Source of the DNA: Pseudomonadota bacterium
GTDB lineage: Bacteria; Pseudomonadota; Gammaproteobacteria; Burkholderiales; Burkholderiaceae_C
Reading direction: 5' to 3'
Assembly (NCBI GenBank): GCA_021845965.1
Contig: JAJZUZ010000005.1
Span: forward strand, 1-64,000
DNA length: 64,000 nucleotides
In this document: positions 51,835 through 58,930 of the stretch, piece after piece
Layout: each line of letters opens with the position of its first letter
Numbering within the stretch: position 1 is the stretch's first letter
Made by a program: the position numbers and the translations under genes
Notes under the pieces: generated by a model
Databases searched by the model: none
What the model was told of the DNA's origin: nothing
The model's input: the letters and a program-made list of their open reading frames with translations, nothing else

Positions 51835-52961
51835 CAGCCTTTCCAGGTGAAGGGAAACTTCAGCTGCCTGAAGAAGCCGTCGGGCACGTAGTCGCCCAGC
51901 ACGCCGTAGCGCTCGGGCCAGAGCTTGTCACTCTTCACGGCGGTGCCAAAGAGGTAGTCCAGGAAGGCGAAGTGCGCCGCATAGTTGCGGTCCAGCGCTT
52001 CCTGGTCCTGGCTGTGGTGCCAGTGGTGGAAGTTCGGCGTGACGATGAGGTAGCGCAGCGGCCCCAGCCGAACGCTCACGTTGGCATGGTTGAACACGGC
52101 CTGGAAGCCGACGATAACGATATAGGTGTCGATCACTTCCTTGGAGAAGCCCAGCACGAAGATCGGGGCCAGCACCAGGGTGCGGGTGATGAGCAGCTCC
52201 AGGAGGTGCTGGCGCGAGCCGGCCAGCCAGTCCATGCTCTTGGCGCTGTGGTGCACGGCGTGGATGCGCCACAGCAGCGGCACCTCATGGTAGGCGCGGT
52301 GCGCCCAGTACTGCACCAGGTCGGCCACCAGCACGATCAGGAACAGGGCCACGAGGAAAGGCAGGTCACGCACCCAGGCCTGCAGGCCGTCCTGCGCGGC
52401 CCAGCCGAACAGGCGGTGCACCAGCAGGTTGGTGGCCAGCAGAATGAAGCCCACCACCATGTGGTTGACGATGAAATGGTTCAGGTCGGTCTGCCACTCG
52501 GGGCGGAACACCGGCTGGTCCTTGCGCAGCGCGAACAGCTTCTCGATGAAGATGAAGATCAGCGAGGAGCCCAGCAGGTCCAGGATGAACCAGTCCAGCC
52601 CGATATAGGGCGTGTGATCGGGGAAATCGTCGACCGGCACCTTGTGCCCGCCCAGCAGGGCGGCCAGCGCCACCAGCAGGAAGGCAAAACCGGACAGCCA
52701 GCGCGCGCGGTTGAACAGCACGTTGACCAGCGAGAGCCCGCCGGCCACCACCAGGGCCACGAAGAGCACGGTGCGCAGCGTGTCCACGCTGTAGCTGCGG
52801 CGCAGTTCGGGTGTCGTCAGGTATTCGGGAAAATGAAAGGCCAGCACGCCGAGGAAACAGAGAAAGCCCAGCGTCAGGGCGATGACGCCGGTCACCAGAC
52901 CGGCACCGGGTTTGAGAGCACCGGCGCTTTCGGCCAGCTCGTTGAGTTTGTCCAGCGGCAT
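51834..52961 (-). CDS. Sterol desaturase/fatty acid hydroxylase family protein
   Basis: 375 aa with about seven hydrophobic segments. The di-iron histidine motifs of the family are visible: HRAYH, IHAVHHS, and NFHHWHHSQ. It would hydroxylate or desaturate a membrane lipid chain using O2. Substrate unknown. Adjacent flavoprotein could supply electrons (inference). Confidence 0.88.
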   Translation of the reverse strand: MPLDKLNELAESAGALKPGAGLVTGVIALTLGFLCFLGVLAFHFPEYLTTPELRRSYSVDTLRTVLFVALVVAGGLSLVNVLFNRARWLSGFAFLLVALAALLGGHKVPVDDFPDHTPYIGLDWFILDLLGSSLIFIFIEKLFALRKDQPVFRPEWQTDLNHFIVNHMVVGFILLATNLLVHRLFGWAAQDGLQAWVRDLPFLVALFLIVLVADLVQYWAHRAYHEVPLLWRIHAVHHSAKSMDWLAGSRQHLLELLITRTLVLAPIFVLGFSKEVIDTYIVIVGFQAVFNHANVSVRLGPLRYLIVTPNFHHWHHSQDQEALDRNYAAHFAFLDYLFGTAVKSDKLWPERYGVLGDYVPDGFFRQLKFPFTWKG

Positions 52962-53036
52962 GTGTGTCTCCCCAGGGTAGGAATACCGCGGTTCGTGCCG
53001 CGGCTGGGCCGCAGTGTAGCCGGGCGGTGAAGGGCT

Positions 53037-53759
53037 TCAGGCCGCGAGCTTGTTGCGGTCGGCCAGCACGGCGGCCTTGCGGGTGAGGCCGTCGATCTCG
53101 CCCGTGATGTCCGACAGCACATTGGCCACGACGGCGAACTCGCGGCCGTGGACACCCGCGCGCGCCGCCATGATCTGGGCGTTGAAGCTCACCACCTTGG
53201 CTTCCTTGGCCACGCTCTGGATGTCCCCCACGATGCCTGCGAGTTCCTTGATCATGGCGTCGGACCTGGCCTTGGTAACCTCGTCAAAGGCCGTGGTCGC
53301 GAGGTTGAGCGCGTCGAGGATGCGGTCTGTCAGACCCACCAGTTCAATCAGCGAGTCGTCGATGCCGGGCGCCTGGCGTCCGATCTGGTCCAGCGTGCGC
53401 TGCATGAGCTGCATGAAGGAGGCGATCAGCGGGCCCACGCCGCGTGGACCGTGGTAGGTGGCCGCAATCCTGGCCGCTGCGTGCTCTTCCAGCTGATGGA
53501 CCGTGTCCAGCAGGTGCTGCTGGCTTTCGGTGAAGATCTGCAGGCTGCGCTGTGCTGCCTCGAACTTCTGCGGGTCGCCGCGTCCTGCCAGCAGGGTCTG
53601 CAGGATCATGCGCTGCGAGAGCATGCGCTGGCGCGCGGCGAGATTGACGAGTGACAGCCCCTTGATATGGGCCGGCGGCTCCGTCTGGCGGAACACGGCG
53701 ACGGTGCGTGGAGCGAAGGGCGTGAGAGAGGAGGGCATCGAGGAGGTCATGGCTAGCAC
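53037..53759 (-). CDS. Soluble PilJ-box/MCP-like protein of the nitrate cluster
   Basis: 240 aa, GTG start with GGAGA nine bases upstream. The N-terminal PilJ-type box LVNLAARQRMLSQRMILQTL matches the nitrate-contacting P-box of NarX-like sensors. The C-terminus (VVSFNAQIMAARAGVHGREF and AVVANVLSDITGEIDGL) resembles a short chemoreceptor signalling tip. No membrane helix or signal peptide. It is the last gene after SUMT, so a cytoplasmic nitrate/nitrite sensor or regulator is plausible but inferred. Confidence 0.65.
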   Translation of the reverse strand: MLAMTSSMPSSLTPFAPRTVAVFRQTEPPAHIKGLSLVNLAARQRMLSQRMILQTLLAGRGDPQKFEAAQRSLQIFTESQQHLLDTVHQLEEHAAARIAATYHGPRGVGPLIASFMQLMQRTLDQIGRQAPGIDDSLIELVGLTDRILDALNLATTAFDEVTKARSDAMIKELAGIVGDIQSVAKEAKVVSFNAQIMAARAGVHGREFAVVANVLSDITGEIDGLTRKAAVLADRNKLAA

Positions 53760-53796
53760 CGGCTATATCTCCGGGCTCACACCTGGACGGCCCGGT

Positions 53797-54591
53797 TCAC
53801 GTACCCCAAGCAAACTGCGGGCCAACTCGCTGCAGTTCCTGCACACCCTGCAGTACTTCGCCGACGACGATGACGCAAGGGCTGCCCAGCTGCTCGCGCA
53901 CCAGCGTGGCGTGCAGCGCACCGAGGGTGGTCAGTACCTGACGCTGCGTGGGCAGGCTCGCATGCTGCACCAGCGCCACCGGTGTGCGTGCGGGCAGGCC
54001 CGCGAGCAAACCCTGTTCGATCTGCTGCGCGCCGCTGACGCCCATGTAGATCACCAGCGTCAGCTTCGCGGACCGCGCGGTGGCGGCGATCTGCGGCCAG
54101 TCGGGCGCCGCGTCGCCGGGCTTGGCGTGGCCGGTGAGAAAGAGCACGCCATGTGCGTGGTCGCGGTGCGTGAGCGGCACGCCCAGCGAGCTGACGGCGG
54201 CCAGGCCGGCGGTGATTCCATTGATGACCTCCACCTGAACGCCGGCCTGTCGCAGGTGTTCCACCTCTTCGCCGCCGCGCCCGAAGATGAAAGGATCGCC
54301 ACCCTTGAGCCGCACCACCTGTTCGCCTTCGCGCGCGGCGGTGATCATGAGCCGTTCGATGAAGGACTGCGGCGTGGACCTGCAACCGCCGCGCTTGCCC
54401 ACGTGGACGACACGAGCCGTCGGCGCGGCATGCGCCAGCACCGCCGGGTTCACGAGGTCGTCGACCAGCAGCACGGTGGCCTGCTGGATGGCCTTGAGGG
54501 CCTTGAGCGTGAGCAGCTCCGGGTCGCCGGGTCCGGCGCCCACGAGCGTGCAGCGGCCGGTGGCCAGGGGGAGGGCGGGGGCTTGGACCAT
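53797..54591 (-). CDS. cobA: Uroporphyrinogen-III C-methyltransferase (SUMT)
   Basis: 264 aa. CobA/SUMT motifs: TLVGAGPGDPELLTLKALKA, VRLKGGDPFIFGRGGEEVE, and PLTHRDHAHGVLFLTGH. It makes precorrin-2 from uroporphyrinogen III, the first step to siroheme, the cofactor of NirB. Located 126 bp downstream of nasA. No CysG dehydrogenase/chelatase domain is fused. Confidence 0.92.
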   Translation of the reverse strand: MVQAPALPLATGRCTLVGAGPGDPELLTLKALKAIQQATVLLVDDLVNPAVLAHAAPTARVVHVGKRGGCRSTPQSFIERLMITAAREGEQVVRLKGGDPFIFGRGGEEVEHLRQAGVQVEVINGITAGLAAVSSLGVPLTHRDHAHGVLFLTGHAKPGDAAPDWPQIAATARSAKLTLVIYMGVSGAQQIEQGLLAGLPARTPVALVQHASLPTQRQVLTTLGALHATLVREQLGSPCVIVVGEVLQGVQELQRVGPQFAWGT

Positions 54592-54717
54592 GAGGGGCTC
54601 CGTCGTGTGTCTACGCGTCAGTCATGCAAGAGCGATGCCAGCACCGTTCCATCGGTGCGCACCAGGTCCTGATTCTGGACATTCCTTCATGACTGTCAGC
54701 TATATGCCCAATGACGC

Positions 54718-57492
54718 TCAGGCGGCCTGTTGCTGCGGCTGTGTCCGCCGTGCCAGGCGCTGCAGTTCGGGCACGCAGGAGCCGCAGCTGGTGCCGCATT
54801 GCAGGCGCTGCTGCAGCGCGGCCAGGCGCTCGCCTTCGCTGCCCGTACACCGGGCCAGCTGGGCGACGATGGCATCCTCGCTGACGTTGAAACACGCGCA
54901 GACCTGGCGGCCGCGGGGTGCAAGTGCCGCCGGCGCCGCTGTGCCGGGCAGCAGCAGCAGGCGGCCATAGTCCTGCGCTGGCAGTTCTTCCTGCAGCAGC
55001 GTACGGATCCAGGCCTCGGCGCGCGTGTCGCCGGCCAGCAGGATGGCGTCCAGCGTCGTCTGCTGCGGACCGCGCGTGAGCAGGGCGCTGCGGCGCTGGC
55101 CGCGCTTGCGATCCGCGTAGCGCAGCGCGCCAGCTGCATTGAGGCCCAGTACCGTCTCAATTTCCTCCAGCAAGGCATCCGGCGGCGCCTCGTGCGCGGC
55201 CGCGCGAAACAGCACACCGGTGCGTTGACGGCCGAAGGGCACGCAGCTGGCATAGGGGAAGCGCGCCATCAACTGGCGAACGGCCTCGCGCTGGCGCAGG
55301 GCCGTGTCGTCCGGCAGCCAGGCCATGGCCACCAGCTTCCAGGGCAGTTCGGCCGGGAGGATCTTGACGGCCGTGTGCTTGAGCTCCGGCTGCCTGGAGC
55401 TCGGGCAGTACGCTGGATTTGTCAGCGCGTTGATGCCTGCCAGCGGATGCCCCGTGGTGCCCATGCCACCCAGAAATTCCGCTCCCCAATGCATGGCCAT
55501 GAAGGCCTGCCCGCTGGCTAGGTCGGCACTGGCCTGCAGGGGCACCACGATGGAGCCGCGCCGGCTCGTGACGTGCACCAGCTCGCCTTCCTTCAGGCCG
55601 CGGCGCGCCAGATCCTGTGCGTTCATCTGGATGGCTGGCTCGGCGACGTGGCCGAACAGCCGCCCCAAGGTCCCGGTGCGGCTCATGCCGTGCCACTGGT
55701 CACGCAGGCGCCCGGTGGTGAGCGCAAAGGGATAGCGGGCGTCGCGCGGCTCGGCCACGGGCTGGTGTTTCACGGCGATGAAGCGGGCGCGCCCGTCGTC
55801 CGTCGGAAACACGCCGTCCTCGTACAGGCGGGGCTTGCCGGTCGCGGCGCCTTCAGGCCACGGCCACTGCGCCGGTGCCTGTTCCAGCTGTGCGTAGCTC
55901 AGGCCGGTGATGTCCAGATCGCGCGAGCGGGTGGATTCGCGGTGTTCGTTCCAGACCGACTCGGCGCTGTCGTAGGGAAACAGTTCCTGGCGCGGGCCGA
56001 TGCCGCAAGATTGCAGGCGGCGCGCGAAGTCGGCGGCAATCTGCCAGTCGTGCCGTGTCTGACCCGGTGCCGGCACCGCCGGCAGCACGCGCGAGATACG
56101 GCGTTCGCTGTTGGTGACCGTGCCATTCTTCTCGCCCCAGCTGGTCGCCGGCAGCAGCAGGTCGGCAAAGTCACAGGTGGCGGTGGTGGCAAACGCTTCC
56201 TGCACGACCACGAATTCCGCGCGCTGCAGGGCGCGGCGCACGGTGGCCTGGTCGGGCAGGCTCTGGGCCGGGTTGGTGCAGACTATCCAGAGCGCCTTGA
56301 GTTGGCCGTCGGCGGCAGCCTGGAACATTTCGATGGCCGTCTTGCCCGGCTGGTCCGGCACCGAAGGCACACGCCAGAGCGCGGCGACCTCGGCACGGTG
56401 CTGCGGATTGGCGAGATCGCGATGCGCCGACAGCAGGTTGGCCAGGCCGCCGACTTCGCGCCCGCCCATGGCATTGGGCTGGCCCGTCAGGGAGAACGGG
56501 CCAGCGCCCGGCTTGCCGATCTGGCCGGCGGCCAGATGCAGGTTGATGAGTGCCACGTTCTTGGCGGTGCCGCTGCTGCTCTGGTTCAGGCCCTGGCAGT
56601 ACAGGCTCAGCGTGGCCGGCGAGGTCGCAAACAGGCGTGCCGCCTCGGCCAGGTCTTCCTTGCGGATGCCGCAGGTCTGCGCCACCCTGTCCGGCGTGTA
56701 CTCGCGTACCAGGGCCTTGAGTTCGTCGAAGCCACGGGTATGCGCGGCAATGTAGGCGCTGTCGGTCCAGCCCTCCCACAGCATGAGGTGCAGCATGCCG
56801 TGGAACAGCACGACGTCGCTGCCCGGCTGGATCTGCAGGAAGAGATCGGCGCTGCTGGCCGTATCGGTGCGGCGCGGGTCGACCACCACGAGCTTCATGT
56901 CCGGGCGTCGCTTTCTCGCCTCCTCGATGCGGCGGAACAGGATGGGGTGGGCCCAGGCCGTGTTGCTGCCGGCGATGAAGAGGCAGTCGGCCAGCTCCAG
57001 ATCCTCGTAGCAGGCCGGCGGCGCATCGGCGCCCAGGGTCTGCTTGTAGCCTGCCACGGCGCTGCTCATGCACAGGCGCGAATTGGTGTCGATGTTGTTG
57101 GTGCCGATCAGTCCCTTGGCCAGCTTGTTGAAAACGTAGTAGTCCTCGGTCAGCAGCTGGCCGGAGACATAGAAGCCCACGGCATCGGGCCCGTCGCGGC
57201 GGATGATGTTGGCAAAGCGTGTCGCGGCCAGCTCCAGCGCGGCGTCCCAGCCCAGGGTCTGTGGCGTGGCGCCGCGTTCCAGGCGCCGCATGGGCCGCAG
57301 CAGGCGCACCTGCTGCGTGACCTCGCGCGTGGCGGTAAGGTGCAGCGTGGCGCCCTTGGAGCACAGGCGCCCGAAATTGGCCGGATGCTCCGGATCGCCG
57401 CGCACCCCGATGATCTGGTCACGCCGCGACTCGATGATGACGCCACAGCCTACGCCACAATAGGGACAGGTCGAGCGGGTTTCCTTTTGCAT
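54718..57492 (-). CDS. nasA: Assimilatory nitrate reductase catalytic subunit NasA
   Basis: 924 aa. The N-terminal 4Fe-4S site uses Cys9, Cys12, Cys16 and Cys44 (TCPYCGVGCG and LCSKG). The Mo-bis-MGD part includes SRLCMSSAVAGYKQTLGADA and NAMGGREVGG. The C-terminal 2Fe-2S BFD-like domain is VCACFNVSEDAI and CGTSCGSCVPELQ. It reduces nitrate to nitrite in the cytoplasm. Two tiny ORFs resembling its N-terminus lie directly upstream, the nearest ending 2 bp before its start. Confidence 0.93.
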   Translation of the reverse strand: MQKETRSTCPYCGVGCGVIIESRRDQIIGVRGDPEHPANFGRLCSKGATLHLTATREVTQQVRLLRPMRRLERGATPQTLGWDAALELAATRFANIIRRDGPDAVGFYVSGQLLTEDYYVFNKLAKGLIGTNNIDTNSRLCMSSAVAGYKQTLGADAPPACYEDLELADCLFIAGSNTAWAHPILFRRIEEARKRRPDMKLVVVDPRRTDTASSADLFLQIQPGSDVVLFHGMLHLMLWEGWTDSAYIAAHTRGFDELKALVREYTPDRVAQTCGIRKEDLAEAARLFATSPATLSLYCQGLNQSSSGTAKNVALINLHLAAGQIGKPGAGPFSLTGQPNAMGGREVGGLANLLSAHRDLANPQHRAEVAALWRVPSVPDQPGKTAIEMFQAAADGQLKALWIVCTNPAQSLPDQATVRRALQRAEFVVVQEAFATTATCDFADLLLPATSWGEKNGTVTNSERRISRVLPAVPAPGQTRHDWQIAADFARRLQSCGIGPRQELFPYDSAESVWNEHRESTRSRDLDITGLSYAQLEQAPAQWPWPEGAATGKPRLYEDGVFPTDDGRARFIAVKHQPVAEPRDARYPFALTTGRLRDQWHGMSRTGTLGRLFGHVAEPAIQMNAQDLARRGLKEGELVHVTSRRGSIVVPLQASADLASGQAFMAMHWGAEFLGGMGTTGHPLAGINALTNPAYCPSSRQPELKHTAVKILPAELPWKLVAMAWLPDDTALRQREAVRQLMARFPYASCVPFGRQRTGVLFRAAAHEAPPDALLEEIETVLGLNAAGALRYADRKRGQRRSALLTRGPQQTTLDAILLAGDTRAEAWIRTLLQEELPAQDYGRLLLLPGTAAPAALAPRGRQVCACFNVSEDAIVAQLARCTGSEGERLAALQQRLQCGTSCGSCVPELQRLARRTQPQQQAA

Positions 57493-57494
57493 AC

Positions 57495-57593
57495 CTAGTC
57501 CCTGCTGTGGCGTTTCATAGACTCCGCAATGCGGTGAGCGGCGCCAGCCGCTACACCGCAGTAGGGGCAGGTGTAGCGCGTTTCCTTATGCAT
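57495..57593 (-). CDS. 32-residue leader ORF resembling the NasA N-terminus (copy 2)
   Basis: ATG at 57593, stop at 57495, 2 bp before nasA. It begins MHKETRYTCPYCGV, nearly the NasA start MQKETRSTCPYCGV, then continues AAGAAHRIAESMKRHSRD. The third Cys of the NasA cluster is Ala here. AGGGG precedes the ATG. Its start overlaps the stop of the upstream copy. It could be translated as a leader peptide coupled to nasA, or be a relic of partial duplication. Confidence 0.5.
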   Translation of the reverse strand: MHKETRYTCPYCGVAAGAAHRIAESMKRHSRD

Positions 57594-57693
57594 GCAAGGC
57601 CCCTACGAAGGTGTTTCCGATACTCGCAAAGCGATCCGCGGCGCCAGCCGCGAGATCGCAGCAGGGGCAGGTGGATTGGGTCTCCTTATGCAT
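57586..57693 (-). CDS. 35-residue leader ORF resembling the NasA N-terminus (copy 1)
   Basis: ATG at 57693, stop at 57586 within the start region of the next copy. It reads MHKETQSTCPCCDLAAGAAD and ends GNTFVGALHA. It shares the MHKET-x-x-TCP-x-C pattern with copy 2 and with NasA. The start is 20 bp after the nirD stop and is preceded by GGAAG. Confidence 0.45.
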   Translation of the reverse strand: MHKETQSTCPCCDLAAGAADRFASIGNTFVGALHA

Positions 57694-57713
57694 GCCGGCT
57701 TCCGGAAGGGTTG

Positions 57714-58100
57714 TCAGGCGCAGGCCGTCTTGCGCAGGCAGGGGCCGGCCACCGGCGGCTTCACGTCCAGCGCCAGGCTGTTGAGTTCCTGTACGTCCAG
57801 GTGCACCAGGCCGTGCTCCACCTTGACGGCAAAAGACTGGGTCGTGCCTTCATCGGGCGCCTTCGCACAGCCGCTGTCCAGGGCGATGGTCCAGTTGTGC
57901 AGCGGGCAGGCCACCGAGGTGCCGAAGACGATGCCCTGGGAGAGCGGCCCGCCCTTGTGCGGACAGCGGTCGAGCAGGGCAAAGACCTGTCCCTGGTCGT
58001 TGCGGAACACGGCCACGTCCATGCCTTGCGGGCGGGCCACGCGGCGGGCGCCGAGCACCGGGATGTCGTCGACGCGGCAGATTGCTTTCCATTCACTCAT
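57714..58100 (-). CDS. nirD: Nitrite reductase small subunit NirD
   Basis: 128 aa from ATG 58100 (MSEWKAICRVDDIPVLGARR). Rieske-type site: RCPHKGGPLSQG and VACPLHNW, with the Cys-x-His and Cys-x-x-His ligands present. It partners NirB in NADH-dependent reduction of nitrite to ammonium. Located 17 bp after the PilJ-box gene, in the same direction as nirB and nasA. Confidence 0.92.
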   Translation of the reverse strand: MSEWKAICRVDDIPVLGARRVARPQGMDVAVFRNDQGQVFALLDRCPHKGGPLSQGIVFGTSVACPLHNWTIALDSGCAKAPDEGTTQSFAVKVEHGLVHLDVQELNSLALDVKPPVAGPCLRKTACA

Positions 58101-58117
58101 ATTGCGGGACTCCGTGG

Positions 58118-58891
58118 TCAGGCTTTCAGGTTGGCGTACAGGCCGGTGATGCGGTCCATCACCGACAGCAGGTTCTCGCTGGTGACGAATACGTCGGACA
58201 AGGCCTTGGGTGTGGCCCCGGCCGTCTGTTGCAGGGCCAGGTCGAAGAAGAGCCACTGGCTGTCGGCCAGCGCAAGCTCGTCCTTGATCTGGGGCGTGGC
58301 CTGGGGGGCGTTGCGCAACAGCTCCAGTGCAGCCAGGAAGTCGGTGCGGGCCTTGCCGATCTCGACGCGCGCCTGGGCCGCTTCCACCTGCAGCGCCGCG
58401 GCGTAGTAGTACTTGGCCATGCGCTGCGAGAGCATGCGCTGCCGGCCTGCCACGTTCACCAGCCTGCTCACCGGCTGGGCGGCAAAGGCCTCGTACTGCA
58501 CCGTGCCCTGCTGCGCCAGGGCCAGCACGCGCGCGTCGGTGTTGAGCAGGCCGCCGGCACCGTCGCGCGAGGGATGGTTGCCGACGAGCGCGGCCTTGTA
58601 GTCGCTCCAGGCGGCCTCAAGGTCGACGTAGGTCTTGCGGATCTCGGCCGAGGGGGCGTAGGCCTTGAGCTCGACCAGCTGCCGGTCGAACAGGGCCATG
58701 GACCGGTCCAGGATCTGCTGCGCGCTGGCGCTCTCGGTCTTGTGCACCAGGGCCAGCCAGGCCTTGGCCATGCGCTGCGACAGCATGCGCTGGCGTCCGG
58801 CCTTGTTGACCGCGTCGTTCAGATTCAGCACCTGGGCGCGCACTCCCAGGCTGGCGGCGCCGGCCAGGGCCAGCAGGATTCGTCGTTTCAT
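58118..58891 (-). CDS. Secreted double PilJ-box protein between nirB and nirD
   Basis: 257 aa. N-terminal signal peptide (ILLALAGAASLGVRAQ). Two copies of AGRQRMLSQRMAK at residues 31-43 and 148-160, each followed by a long helix, so the protein is two PilJ/NarX-type four-helix units in tandem. These boxes bind nitrate or nitrite in NarX. It has no transmitter domain, so it may be a periplasmic nitrate-binding or sensing component. It sits within the nirB-nirD operon. Confidence 0.75.
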   Translation of the reverse strand: MKRRILLALAGAASLGVRAQVLNLNDAVNKAGRQRMLSQRMAKAWLALVHKTESASAQQILDRSMALFDRQLVELKAYAPSAEIRKTYVDLEAAWSDYKAALVGNHPSRDGAGGLLNTDARVLALAQQGTVQYEAFAAQPVSRLVNVAGRQRMLSQRMAKYYYAAALQVEAAQARVEIGKARTDFLAALELLRNAPQATPQIKDELALADSQWLFFDLALQQTAGATPKALSDVFVTSENLLSVMDRITGLYANLKA

Positions 58892-58930
58892 GGCGTTTTC
58901 TCCCTTTGGTTGAATCCCTGGGTCGAATCG

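Larger units (their letters stand above)
57493..57693. repeat. Two tandem ~100-bp units with covarying hairpins before nasA
   Basis: The start codons of the two tiny ORFs and of nasA are spaced 100 and 101 bp. Each unit contains a hairpin with the same GCCA/TGGC loop and a single bulged base. In 57530-57560 the arms are TGCGGTG-AGCGGC and GCCGCT-A-CACCGCA; in 57631-57659 they are GCGATC-CGCGGC and GCCGCG-A-GATCGC. The arms differ between copies by paired changes that keep the stem. nasA itself lacks the hairpin. Confidence 0.75.
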
